A DNA stretch of 64,000 nucleotides, taken from contig CM055107.1 in assembly GCA_029204225.1 (NCBI GenBank), positions 43,849,408 through 43,913,407 on the forward strand, in the 5' to 3' direction. Under the pieces are notes generated by a model. It was not told the origin of the DNA. It searched no databases and worked only from the letters and a program-made list of their open reading frames with translations. Every line of letters begins with the position of its first letter. Position 1 is the first letter of the stretch. This document shows, piece by piece, positions 42,768 through 53,934 of this stretch. The position numbers and the translations under genes were made by a program. This stretch comes from Diphasiastrum complanatum (lineage: Eukaryota > Streptophyta > Lycopodiopsida > Lycopodiales > Lycopodiaceae).

Positions 42768-44492
42768 GTATCTTTTTTTTTTCTTTGGCTTGGGCTTAGG
42801 AATCTCTTTGCCTAACAGTTATTGCTGCTTAACAACTCTGTAATGCATTTGCACTTCTCGCTCACATTTTGAAGTGGTTATTAGACATAGATAAACTTAA
42901 CCATTCGTCATTATTATTGGATTTAATGACTGAGGACACAGTTCTTGTTCTTGTGTCCAGAAGGCTTTGATGGAGCCTGGGTGATTCCCGTTCACTTGCT
43001 GCTGATTGTTTACATAGTTTTTTGTCGTAGATGATACCTTTCCCTTTCCCTTCATAGCGAAGTTACTTTTATTTCTATTTTGATACGATTCCAGCAGTTT
43101 CATGATTCGTACAGCCCTGATCATTCATTCCCTTACATGTAAGTGATCGATGAATATATCCAACTTATCAACATTCCAAACTCTATAAGGCTGATCTACT
43201 TGTTTGGTTGCTATATGTTTGCCTTTATCAGTGAATTCTGTTCATAAGAATATTTCCACATCACGTTCATATTTGCAATGGCAATATCTGAAACAAGGTT
43301 TGAATTTCTAATTGCTATGTCCATAGTGCACGATGAATTGGGCCATCAGTTGGATAGATGATCTCAAGTTAGAATTAAGTTTAGTGTTGAAATTTTGAGT
43401 CTGTTGAAATCGTCCAATGGATTGACTGTGAGCAAGTAACACGTTCTTACAAAATCGAAATATCTGTTGACGATTAACTGAGTTCTTTTGCCAATTCTTG
43501 AGATTTATAGCAAATTAGAGAGTGCTTATAAATACATGGGATCAAGTAATCTTATTCAATTTTTTGAACTTCTTGTGGTTTCCCACTGCCGTCTTTGAGA
43601 TTCTAGTATATTTTTTAAAACAGTATCTTCTGCAGATTTTTCGGTATGTAGGATCTCCACTGGACATATTATCCACTATCATGATTCTACTCATTGTTAA
43701 ATTGGTCTGGAAACTTATGCTTTGGTGTACTTACAAATCAACGCTACTTTTTTGTTTGGCGCGTAAGAAAGTGCCTGTTTTAGAAAGTACTTTGCTTTGT
43801 AAGTAGTTGATTTCAGACGATGATTCAAAGGTAGCCCACCATTTATAAAGAATACCACTCTCCGTAAGAATAGTCTGTTGCTGACACCAAAAGTTACATA
43901 GAAGTTGACGATATAGTTTTAATGTAACAAAGGCAAAATGATGTTATCATTTTTCGTGAGAGTTTGCTTGTCTGTGTAGAATAAGGTGAATGATTTGCGT
44001 AAGTCTGTAGGAACTAAGAAAAGCTGTGCTGAAGCAATTATGCATACTACGTTATAAAGAAAATAATTACTGGAGTTTCTTAGAGGTTGGTGCATATCAG
44101 TGCTTTTACTTTAATGGTTTTGACTTTGTTCTGTAGATAACTAGACTATTTACTTCCTTCAAAGGAACTCTCGTTTTCGCAAATGCTTAAAGCCCATCTC
44201 TCTAGCTTCTGGAGGATGTTCAAAAGGAAAGGTTTATCTGCAGAACGTTAGCATACGTAAAGACTTAGCTATTTGTCATTCATTGACGTTTTTACTAGTT
44301 CATCTTCACAGAGGTATAGCCTACCATTTATGTATTCACCAATCTCGTTGTGGTGTAAAACATCGTTTCTGCTGTTATATGCTATTTCGACAGGAAACTG
44401 TTTAAACTCTTCTCGTCTTATTTCCGAAGTATGCCTTTCTGAAAGCATCAAATGCTATGTGAAGTTGCTGAATTTTTCAAATGTATAAGCAG
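42768..44492 (+). other. MSRA intron, 1725 bp, phase 0
   Basis: It begins GTATCTTTTTTTT and ends TATAAGCAG, and splicing joins Gln125 (CAG) to Gly126 (GGT) without changing phase. The junction falls in the conserved [15 protein letters not shown] block, which confirms the boundaries. No clear transposon is seen inside; AT-rich text only. Confidence 0.92.
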
Positions 44493-44744
44493 GGTCAGGA
44501 TGTTGGAACTCAATATCGATCGGGGTTATACTACTACAATGAAGAACAGGAAAAGGTGGCTAATGGATCAAAGATGAATCGCCAAAAAGCACTTAAGGAC
44601 AAGATTGTGACAGAGGTACTACCCGCAAAAAAATTCTACAGAGCAGAAGCATACCATCAGCAATACTTGGCAAAGGGTGGTCGATTTGGTTTTAGGCAAT
44701 CTGCTGCAAAGGGTTGCAAGGCTCCGATTCGCTGCCATGGATGA
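44493..44744 (+). CDS. MSRA: Peptide methionine sulfoxide reductase A, exon 2
   Basis: Exon 2 encodes residues 126-208, giving 208 residues in all, within the usual range for plant cytosolic MsrA. It has [40 protein letters not shown] with the conserved Ala-Glu-x-His-His/Tyr-Gln region, [15 protein letters not shown] and the C-terminal KAPIRCHG. Cys200 and Cys206 are the likely recycling cysteines. The frame has no stops or shifts, in contrast to every retroelement around it, so it is probably under selection. The stop codon TGA is at 44742-44744. Confidence 0.95.
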   Translation, partial: GQDVGTQYRSGLYYYNEEQEKVANGSKMNRQKALKDKIVTEVLPAKKFYRAEAYHQQYLAKGGRFGFRQSAAKGCKAPIRCHG

Positions 44745-45370
44745 ATATCCCCAGTTTGTAAATCCGAAGTTTCTTTGATGTTCAAAAGGTGATATGGCTG
44801 TGTCTATGAGCTTTATGGGTGATATGGCTGTGTCTATGAGCTTTATGAGTGTTTCTAGTGGATCCAATGTGTGGGTGCTCATACCTGTGTGAAAATCATT
44901 CTTTGCTAAAACAGCAGGAGGTACATGTTTATTGGAGACATATTGTAATCTTTTTGTAGCTAGTGATGCGTGTGGCTATAGCCTTAGGCTATATATACTT
45001 TGGTTTGTGGACTACAGAATAGTTCTGCCAACATATTTTATTTATTGTAGATTAACACCTAAAGTTTAGGTGTTGGCATGTGTGGCAATACTAAATCTAC
45101 CAAATTTGCCTATACTGGGGCAATTTGCACACTCAGATTCTGAGGAAATCTTATATCTATATATATGATAGTTAAGGAGTTCTTTGTTTTTCGTGCAAGT
45201 TTTATCATCAAATACAGACGTGCATGTCATAACTCATGATACAAATGTTTAAAGGGTTTATTTCTTTGTGAGAACTTTGGCAACGTGCTTTCTGGGTTTT
45301 TTTTCTCATTTCATTGATCTTTTTATAGAGATTTGTACAAGCTCTGCCGCAACATCAAAGTCTTTCCATC
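44745..45370. other. MSRA 3' flank, no further gene
   Basis: AT-rich sequence following the MSRA stop. A direct repeat GGTGATATGGCTGTGTCTAT occurs twice at 44789 and 44819, 30 bases apart. No canonical AATAAA lies close to the stop, so the poly(A) site is not fixed. Confidence 0.5.
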
Positions 45371-45379
45371 AATTTGCCT

Positions 45380-45491
45380 GTAAATCAGAACCTGTTGATA
45401 TTTGTTGTAGTAAATCAGAACCTGTTGATACTCACTTCAACCAGATTCCAAATACAATTTGCTGCCAAGGAATCTGGTTGAAGTGAGTATC
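45380..45491. repeat. 30-bp direct repeat joined to a 23-bp perfect hairpin
   Basis: GTAAATCAGAACCTGTTGAT occurs at 45380 and 45410, exactly 30 bases apart. The second copy runs into an inverted repeat with perfect 23-base arms at 45427-45449 and 45469-45491 (arm starts GATACTCACTTCAACC), with a 19-base loop. No transposon ends are evident. Confidence 0.9.
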
Positions 45492-45762
45492 TTATCGCCT
45501 TCATTAAGGGCAGTACTATATGGAAAGAGCAACTTGTAACATAGTAAAGATCATATCTTCAACCTTGTTCACACTTGATACCCATAGCATATAGAATGTA
45601 ATCTTGTATCTAGTCGACTTATTTCAACCAATATGTAAATTTGTTTGACTAGAGTCTAACATAAGAGATCAGACCTTGTAGATCATGATTGAGCAATGCT
45701 CTTTATTTATGATACTTGGTTGAGAGTAATTGAGATTGGACATTGAGTTGACAGATTTAAGT

Positions 45763-45765
<3 letters not shown>

Positions 45766-45796
<31 letters not shown>
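45766..45796. repeat. (CT)n microsatellite
   Basis: A 31-base uninterrupted CT dinucleotide run. Bases 45800-46380 around it show no gene. Confidence 0.95.
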
Positions 45797-45799
<3 letters not shown>

Positions 45800-46389
45800 G
45801 TCATAAATAATGTCAAGATTTTATCTTGCTCTATCATCATGGTTATTGATGTTCTTATCATTCATTGTGACATGCATCGCCATTCTTGCTTGAGCTATCA
45901 TGATCATCATATTAGTTGATATTTTAACCACTAAAATTCAACTAAGAAATTCTTTCCAAATGTTTTGTTTGAATAATTGAAGTAAAAATAGCGGACTGTA
46001 ATAATTTAGTCAACTTATTCGAGAAAATAGCCTGTGTTGAAGGGTAGCCTACCTAGAAAGACTGTAATAAAAAATAGAATTACTTGAGGCCTTAAAGTTG
46101 GCTCGTAAGATAGTAATCTGTAAATAACCAACAAGAGTAAGTTATTTCTAGCATGTACTTCTTTTCATGATTACTTAATGTGACAAAAAATTTATGTATT
46201 GTAGAAATTCTTCTGCCACGGTCTATCTTTGAATCATGCATTTAGCAGGCTATTGTCGAAGTCATTAAAAACAAGGACAAAGGGAATAGGAACCACCAAT
46301 GCCAAAACTACCAATTTAGGCCAAAACCCCTACCCATCATTGGAAAATTTATATACTTTTTTAAATGGGGAAGCAACTTGGGTGACAAG

Positions 46390-46800
46390 TGTGTACTATT
46401 GGTCCACTCAAAGTGGACATTAAATTGCCACCTGTATTGAGAATGCCACATAAGAGGCCACTTGGGCAACCTTTGCCCAAAATATTGGAGGTCTTTTGAT
46501 GGGCCCTTTCAACTCCAAAGGTGACATGGCCATGCTAGGTTGATGGGGGGGGGGGGGGGGTTGCTCTTTAAGGCCTTCTCATCCCTCAATTGAAGGCCAT
46601 GAAATCACTTCACCATGAAAAGGGTTCATCTTTTCACACCTCACCACCTTAATCTCCTCTTTGGGCTATAAAGGAGGAGAAGGCTACTATCATGCATTAT
46701 CATCATTGGGAGAGAATGCCCAAGAATTTTGAGATGGCATTATGAGAAATATCTTGTATCCAATGAAAAAACTCAACTAAGCAACAACGGGATCTAAGAT
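46390..46800 (+). other. Promoter-like repeat sequence, possible LTR fragment
   Basis: The region holds a small hairpin GTCCACT/AGTGGAC near 46398, a 16-base G run (46545-46560) and a TATA box in GGGCTATAAAGGAGG near 46663. Short purine/pyrimidine blocks follow, as in retroelement LTRs here. No matching second LTR or clear TG...CA ends are found. Confidence 0.35.
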
Positions 46801-47210
46801 CAAAACAAAAGTTAGCGGTTGCAACTATAGATGCTAGATTTGAAGAGGATATAGGTGCTATATCGGTTGCTCATCAGTCGATCTAGATCTAATAGTTAAT
46901 CAATGGTCGAATCTAGTTTGATGGTGAGTATCCCCTTCTCAAAATTTTCAGGTGGTTCAACAACTATAGAAGTAATTGATGGAGAGTAAAAAATAGTTTA
47001 ATTGGATGGTAGGTGCATTGTAGTCAGTAGATCATCTTGATATCCAATTTGATTTTTATCAAAATAGATCTAATCCTAGATCTCACAATGGGCTGGTCCG
47101 TATACAAATCAAACCAGCATAATGTTATTCCCAGCATTTTACTATACTGCACTCACTATCCTACGGAAACAAGTGACAATGGCTACGAAACAATGTCGTA
47201 TCCTAAGAAA
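46801..47210. other. No recognisable gene
   Basis: AT-rich sequence between the promoter-like block and the reverse-strand Gypsy-5 gag. Nothing is supported. Confidence 0.45.
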
Positions 47211-48200
47211 CTAAGAAGAGAAGACTAGATCACAACTTAGCCCTTGCACGATCAAATGTCTAGTTTTGTCTATCTTGGTTACATCAAAATAAGCTAGTGA
47301 GTATACAATAGGACCATCATGAAACTTATAACCATATGCCATATGGAGACCCATCTGAAAGAGCAACCCATGAATAATATCAAAATAAGGAGTATAGGCG
47401 ACAACTATAGCATGGCGCTCAGGAACATGAGTAGCATCAAAGTACTCAACAACAATATCAAAGCATGCAACATTGGCAATAGTAGCAAGGCATACTATAT
47501 CAGTATCAAAGCATGGAACAATATCATAACATGCAACAACATCGGTAGCACCATCAAAGCATTCAACGACATCATCAATAGTATCATAGCATGCTATATC
47601 AGTATCAAGGACCATATCAGCCACAACCTATATATGTGAATCAACATCAGTAGAAACCTGTATATGTGATTCTGACTCACTATGGGATACAATGACGAGC
47701 TCAGGTAGATCAATAACTATCTCAAGTAAATCAGGCAACTTGCTCACACTGTGATATAGAATTATCCTCATGTGTATTGCTAGCAATGTGTGAATCAACC
47801 TCATGTGAATCGCTAGAAATGTGTGACTCTATCTCTATTTAACCTGCACAAGAAAATGGAACCTCGCATATGGAAGAATGCTCACGAGAGGATCAGAAGG
47901 AGTAGAACTCTCAAGACCTATAATACCACTCGTAAGAGCGACATGAGGAACAATTACAGAATTATCATCGAAAAATATAAGAAGGCGAAGTACTAGTAGA
48001 AAGTCATGCCACTCATAGATAGGCGGATGAGAATGGACATAGTCAAACCACTTCGACCTAGCAAAACCCTTTAAGAGAAAAATTGCATCAAGAATCTTAT
48101 TAGGACCTGGACAAGTTGGCCGAGAAGTATCAAAGTTTTACTCAAGACGTGTGAGCCATTTGTCGAACATACGTTCATAGTATATCACTATTAAAAACAA
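47211..48200 (-). pseudogene. Gypsy-5 gag remnant, reverse strand
   Basis: Read leftwards from about 48190, FDKWLTRLE, then PGPNKILDAIFLLKGFARSK and HPPIYEWHDFL is gypsy capsid text. A stop lies within it and a frameshift near 47990. Further left, the 137-codon frame at 47624-47211 consists of diverged short repeats (CYDTIDDVVECFDGATDVV and similar). This is probably an expanded linker and not a folded domain. The knuckle, protease and RT of this element are absent. Confidence 0.55.
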
Positions 48201-48659
48201 AAAGATAATCTAAAGGGGATAGAGACCGAAAATCAAAAATCATGATAAAAAATAAAATTAAAAGTAATGGAAAAGAATACATAACCCAATGATCCAAATA
48301 ATTTGGGTGGTTTTTATTTTTATTTTTTATAATGGAGCGTAGAAAATGAAGAAAAAGTGAAAAACGAAATCAACGATGAAAATGAATTATGTAATTGAAA
48401 CGCAAATGGAATAGAAACTAATAACAAATAACGAAAGACAGAATGAAAAATGCGATGGACAAAACTACAAACTGGAATGGAAATAACAAAACAACAACCA
48501 CAGACAGAAAGTTAAGCCAGACAAGACACTAATCAAGTGGACAAACTGAAGGAGAGGACATAAGTCGTCACAACAGATACGCCAATGAAAAGACGTAACA
48601 AATAGTGTAGGTAGTACCTCGCAACTGCAAACCAGAGCGTGCTGAAAACGGTAGTAAAA

Positions 48660-49150
48660 TGAAGAGATACCGGGCAGCCACCAAATAGAGATAAAAAATG
48701 TTTTTGAGCCGCTCTGTAGCTAGAAATTATGCAAAATTAACTGTGTATAGGCTGTAGAAAGCTGCTGAAAATGTGCACGAATAGCCCCCGATCAAATCTG
48801 TCAAGGAAATGTGTTGGAGCTGGAAATTTTGCCAAGTATTGGGGCCAAATGGGGCACTGGATAGCCACCAAGCAATGCTGCAAGAGATGCTGGAAAAAAA
48901 ATTCTTCAAGTAGGCTGAAAAAACAGCAAGTATGAGGGTGGAGATGGGCGCTGAACAACCTGCAATCAAATGTGAAAAATGGCTGCAAATGGAGACAAAA
49001 ACGGACAAAAGTGACAAGTATGAAGGGGTTGGACAGCTTGCAAACAAAAGTGAAGAGAGGGCTGAAAATGGAAGGAGAAATGGATGAAAGAGATGAGGGA
49101 ATTGGGCGCTGGACAGCCTACAAACAAGCTGGACTTAGGTGCCGAAAATA
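48660..49150 (-). repeat. Degenerate tandem repeats in the Gypsy-5 leader
   Basis: A block like GGGCGCTGGACAGCCTGCAA recurs near 48675, 48850, 48948, 49030 and 49108, about 80-100 bases apart in the later copies. Blocks like GAAAATGGCTGCAAATGG lie between. The whole stretch 48200-49380 has no convincing coding text and fits the untranslated leader of a reverse-strand element. Confidence 0.55.
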
Positions 49151-49380
49151 ATCTGCCAAAAAAAAAATTGGCCGCCAAATTTAGTGGAAGTACTTCCGTT
49201 AACTGTCCGCTAAAGCTCCGCCAAGGAAAATGCTTTGATGGGAGTTGGTCCTCCTCCAAACTGTGCTGAATGTTGTTGAAGCAAAGGGGTGAAAGCCCTC
49301 AGCAAAGAAAAAAAAAAATCAGCAAGAAAAATGGGCGTCCAATCAGAAAATCAGATCTGAAAATCAGCAATCAAGAAAGT

Positions 49381-49392
49381 GCTTTGATACCA
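49381..49392 (-). other. Primer-binding site of Gypsy-5 (initiator tRNA-Met type)
   Basis: On the reverse strand this reads TGGTATCAAAGC, one base from the common TGGTATCAGAGC, next to a candidate LTR and upstream of gag text. Confidence 0.65.
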
Positions 49393-49878
49393 AGTTACGA
49401 ATACAACCATGACTGATCTAGAGCTAAGCTATGAAAGCATCACATAAGCAAGACTTAACCCTAGAAAGCAGGAAAGAGAGATTAAGGAGACTAAAGAGAG
49501 AGATCAATATCATCAACTGAATAACAAATGACACAGATTCCCTACTTATAGCCTAAAGGAAGCCCTAAAAAGGAAGCTTCAAGTGGCAAGGGCCCAACTA
49601 GGAGGGATAATAGTGCACCCTCCAAAAAGGCCTCCACTCTCCAGTAATATGTCCAAATGTCCAAATAATGAATAATAAGGCCCAAGGCCAACCATAAAGT
49701 CTTAGTGTCAATAATGAATAAAAAAGGGCCCAAGGCCTGCTTATGCATAAAGTAAAGTCAATGTAAATGGACGTGGCGAATGTAATGAGCCGAGTCCATA
49801 ACTAAAACACTCACCAACTTGTCATTAGACTAGGCACACTGTCATAAGTAGATAGGAGAGTCGGCCAATGTTCCTACA
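49393..49878 (-). repeat. Gypsy-5 5' LTR candidate, reverse strand
   Basis: On the reverse strand the segment starts TGTAGGAACATT and runs up to the primer site. A TATA box (GGCTATAAGTAGGG) lies near 49548. The inner end reads GTAAC and not CA, so it is mutated or slightly misplaced. No second LTR copy is in the window. Confidence 0.5.
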
Positions 49879-49959
49879 AAGAACTAAAAATGCTCGCCTT
49901 CACACTTGTGAGGCAAGTGCTTGCATAATTGAGTAAAAACATTCACTAAAATTTCTATG

Positions 49960-50595
49960 GGTAGAGGACAAGGGCTATCTTTTGAGCATGTTGGCAAATA
50001 TTTCCAAGCACTCTCGTATGTGGAACGAGTGTTTGAAGGGAAACTAGTCTTGGCTCAATAAAAATTGTTAGGACCTTTGAAAATCCAAGCTTTTCTTGAA
50101 TCCCTGAGGAAAAAGGTAGTTGCTTACCTATTCTTGAGATGGTCTTCAATCAATTAGGTAGTTGGGAAGATCTGAGAACAGATAAATTGTAGTCGACCTC
50201 AATCAATACTTGCAAGTAATTTTTTTATAGTACAAAAACTAGTCTTGGAGGCAGTAGACCTCATGAAAACATTCGTCAATTTTCAAGATTCTATGCATAA
50301 TGTTAGAAACATGCCTAAGAGTCGGCAAATATTTTTATGAAGACCTGATAATCCATATACAAATGTTCATTGAGATCTCTACAGAAAGCTCAAGTCAAGG
50401 GCTATCTTTTGAGCATGTTGGCGAACATTTCCTCGTACTCCCACGTCTGGAATGAGTGTTTGAAAAATGACTAGCCTTACTTCAAGAAAAGCAATCAGGT
50501 AAGTGTTTGGCTCATCTATAGAAAAAATAGAAAAGGAGTAAACAAAATCAATTTTAGAAAAGCTCACTCTCACACATGTGGAGCGAGTATTGTGT
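49960..50595. repeat. Local duplication next to Copia-5
   Basis: About 85 bases at 49966-50050 recur at 50395-50480, sharing CAAGGGCTATCTTTTGAGCA and TGTTGGC. On the reverse strand both read a related peptide (LGNICQHAQKIAL versus RGNVRQHAQKIAL). The segment 49880-50595 carries no known domain and ends sharply at the Copia-5 RT, so it may be part of an unrecognised repeat. 'TGTTGG' at 50592 sits at the junction. Confidence 0.6.
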
Positions 50596-50599
50596 TGGA

Positions 50600-51690
50600 A
50601 TCCACCGAACTGATTATCATAGTCAATTCCGTACTTTTGTGCATATCCTTTTGCCACCAACCTTGCTTTGTACTTGTTGATTGATCCATCTTGGTTTCTC
50701 TTCACCTTGAAGATCCACTTGCATCCAATAGCTTTCTTGTCCTTTGGAAGTTGCACTAATCTCCATGTTTCATTCTTCATAATAGCTTGATACTCAAGAT
50801 CCATTGCTTGGATCCACTCCTCTTTTTTGTCTTGCTTCATCTACACATGTAGGTTCATCAAAAGAGGTTAGGAAAGCATAGTTTGTACCACCAACAACTT
50901 GCTTACCTTTCTCATCATAAGTGAGTCTCAAAGGTTGTTGCCTTTGACTTGATGTCCTCCTTGGCTTTTGATTTGAAGTAGGCTCTTCAACATCAACATC
51001 CAAAGTATCATCAACAATGCCATCATCAAGAATGTTAGATCCAACATCCACACTACCACTTGAAGACACTTTTGGAAAGTTTCCCTCATCAAAAATGACA
51101 TCTCTTCCAATGACCACTTTCCAAGTTGAAGGAATAAAAACTTTGTAAACCTTGCTTACCTCACTATAGCCAACAAACAGACCTTTCTTTGTAGATGGAT
51201 CCTCCTTGGTTCTATCATCAAGAGTGATGTTGATATAGCATATACATCCAAAAATTTTGAAGAACTTGACACTCGGCCTTCTTCCAAACAATACCTCAAG
51301 AGGGGTTTTTCCATCCAATATAGTACTCAGCCACCTATTGCATAGAAAATTAGCACATAACAAAGCTTAATCCCAAGATGGTTTTGGAAGATTTGCACCT
51401 AACCTCATGGCTTTGGCTCCTTCACATAAGGTTCTATTTCTTCCTCTAGATTTTGTTGTGGTGTCCTTGGACTTGTGTACTCCCTCTTGATCCCATGCTC
51501 ATCACAAAAAGCCTTGAACTTGGTAGAAATGTACTCACCACCATTGTCACTCCTCAAGCACTTGATCTTGGTAGAGAATTGGACCTCCCTTGCAATCTTT
51601 TACTTGACAAAGACATCAAACACATCATCTTTTATTTTTAGTAGATAGACCCAACAAAATCTAGTAAAGTCATCAATGAAAGTCACATAG
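50600..51690 (-). pseudogene. Copia-5 integrase to RT fragment, reverse strand
   Basis: Read leftwards from 51690: [20 protein letters not shown], then [15 protein letters not shown] (second catalytic Asp). After stops near 51600 and 51370 come GKTPLEVLFGRRPSVKFFKIFGC and KKGLFVGYSEVSKVYKVFIP (integrase C-terminus). A 110-residue acidic spacer follows. The RT start is KNETWRLVQLPKDKKAIGCKW and YKARLVAKGYAQKYGIDYD. It is cut at about 50600 before the catalytic block. The right cut at 51690 removes the integrase N-terminus. Long open stretches suggest it is younger than Copia-2. Confidence 0.9.
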
Positions 51691-52511
51691 TTTTAAAGTG
51701 GGCTTTGGATTTTTAAAAGTTCTGAAAAAAGATTTCTGGGATGGTTAGAGGAAGTCTTCCTCTAAATACACAAACTTTTTTTTTGCAAAAAGATTGATTT
51801 TAGCTATGTGTTTTGATCAAAACTAGTGTTTTTTTTGCATAAATAAAGTGTTTGAAATTCTGATTTTCATTTTGAAGTTCTATTTTTCAGACCTGTAAAT
51901 CTGAAAATCAGATCTGAAAAGTGAAGTTTTCATCCAAACTTCATTAGTTACACCTTTCTATCTCCTAGTTTCATGAAAATGGCAATGTAGGAAGGGATGG
52001 TAGTGTAACTTTGTGCATAAAACAAGTTTTGAAGTTCTGTTTTTTGTCATTATGAAGTTCTGATTTTCAGACCTATAAATCTGAAAATTGAAGTTTTCAT
52101 ATAGCTTCATTAGTTTTCCATTTCTAGACACTAGTTTCATGGATTTGGAGATCTAGAATAGTGAGAAATGTGAAAATTTTGGTTTCTTTTGAAATGACAA
52201 ATGAAAATGGAATTGGAATGGGAACTTTATATAAACATTAGCTTGGATTAGTTAATTGAAGTTTACATAAAGATTTGGTTTTCATTTTTGCTTTGGATTA
52301 AGGCAAATGTAGCTTGTTGTTGTTTTTCTTTTAGGCTTGGATTGAGCTTGCAAATAGTAGACTTGGATTGAGTTTACAAACAATAAGATTGAATGAATAG
52401 AAGTTAATGCTTTTTATTTGCATTGAATGTAAGAATTGAAGCATTTCTATCATTCTAATTTGAGCACTTGTTGTTGTATTTGCATATTAGGAAAACACAC
52501 AAGCAATCCCA
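51691..52511. other. Leader or LTR of Gypsy-6 with a tandem duplication
   Basis: No protein. Two diverged copies of a roughly 100-base block (about 51872-51980 and 52049-52145) share GAAGTTCTGATTTTCAGACC, the AAATCTGAAAAT palindrome-like text and CTAGTTTCATG. The stretch leads directly into the Gypsy-6 gag ATG at 52512, so it is probably leader or LTR. No primer site was recognised. Confidence 0.5.
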
Positions 52512-53440
52512 ATGGATCAAACCAATGAAAACCCAACATTTGATCTATCAAACCCATCCAATGTGGCACAAGCTCTTGAACTTTTATACCAAAAAATTCA
52601 AGCCACTAAGAAGCAGCTTCTTGAAGCTAATCAAAGAGACCAAGACTTAGATTCTAGGTTAGCCAATCAGAAGAAGCATGTAGTTCCACCTCCCGTAAAA
52701 GTGTGTAATGGGGAGAAGAAAGATAGGAACTTACAAGCGGTAAGTTCTTGGCTAAATGTTTGGAACAAATACTTTGCCATGAACCCATTCCCTGAATCTG
52801 AAAAGTTATCCACTGCCACCATGTTTCTTGAAGGAAGAGCCTTAGTTTGGTGGGAAGACTTAGTTGCAAAGGGCAATCAACCTTGTACATGGGATGATTT
52901 TTGCAAGCCTTTTAGGGATTATTTTCTACCACTTTTAGATGACTATGAACACTTCCAAAAGTTGAGTCATCTAACCATGAATAAAGGTTTGGAACAATTC
53001 ATTCAAGATTTTCATGAGTACATGAATCCACTTTATAGTGGCATTCCGCCTAAGGTACAAATGTTAATGTTCATTGATGGGTTACCAAAAGATTATCAAG
53101 TGGATGTTCATAAGAACCATCCAAAAATCCTAGAAGATGCTATTAGGGCTGCAAAATACTTTGATGACACACCTAAGACACCTAGGGGTCAACAGCCTAA
53201 TGAGCAGAAAAAAGGTTTTCAATTTAAGAGGAAGGATAGGAAAGCTGTTAGTGAAACACATCCCAATTCCAACAATCCTAAGAAAACCAAGAAAAACTTT
53301 AAAAACCATCAAGGTGGCAATGATAAAGCTGAAGCTCGTAAGAAGAGCATGTGCTTCAAGTGCAATGGTGAGGTCACCTTGCACGTGATTGCGTCAAAAA
53401 ACAAGCTTCTACCTCAAGTAATGACCATATTTGCATAAAA
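52512..53440 (+). pseudogene. Gypsy-6 gag
   Basis: An open frame of 308 codons from ATG 52512 (MDQTNENPTFDLSNPSN) includes an N-terminal helix (ALELLYQKIQATKKQLLEAN). The gag core follows: WLNVWNKYFAMNPFPESEKL, TMFLEGRALVWWEDLVAKGN, TWDDFCKPFRDYFLP and FIDGLPKDYQVDVHK. A basic Lys/Asn tail and a zinc knuckle starting CFKCNGE come next. One base is lost or gained within the knuckle (near 53373), after which the other frame reads HLARDCVKKQ. The protein is otherwise complete, one of the best kept gags here. Confidence 0.9.
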
Positions 53441-53934
53441 GGTAAAGTTAATGATCAAGTTGTTAATCTTCTTTTTGACACGGGATCCACAACTTTATTA
53501 ATGTAAATTTGGTGCAGACGCTAAACCTTCCTACCAGAAAAAGTGAGAAAAAATATTGTGTGACAATGGCATCGGAAATGAATTCCGCATTTATGGATTA
53601 TGTTGTTCCTGATGTAGAATTGCACATTCAAGATTATTCTAAAAAACTAGAATTCCATGTTGTTGCATTAGCTAATGTAGATATTGTTCTCGGGCAACAA
53701 TGGCATTTTGATAAGAACAAGTCATTGAGAATTGATTTTGTTGAAAAATCTTTATCTTTTATGCATGAGAATTCTTTAATTAAGATCAAGGCTAGTTTAG
53801 GTGTTGACACTAAAAATGTTAACCCTTATTCTAAACAGGAACTTAATTCTATTATGAAGAATTCTGATTTTAAAGTTTATTTATGTTTTCATAATCATAT
53901 CATTTGCTGCAATGATGAAGAACTTAACATGTAG
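53375..53934 (+). pseudogene. Gypsy-6 aspartic protease
   Basis: After the shift in the knuckle the frame reads GKVNDQVVNLLFDTGSTTLL, with the Asp-Thr-Gly active site intact near 53477, then a TAA at about 53503. It continues in the frame of 53509 with VQTLNLPTRKSEK, then ELHIQDYSKKLEFHVVALAN and DIVLGQQWHFDKN, ending at 53934. This is the gypsy retropepsin fold in full length, broken once by a stop. Confidence 0.85.

Noticed and set aside
43522-43806. 94-codon ORF inside the MSRA intron
   Set aside because: Low-complexity hydrophobic reading of AT-rich intron; no homology and no support for an extra exon since exons 1 and 2 join perfectly.
47211-47624. 137-codon reverse-strand ORF as a new Cys/Asp-rich protein
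   Set aside because: The peptide is a reading of diverged short repeats next to decayed gypsy gag; no folded domain or start context supports a gene.
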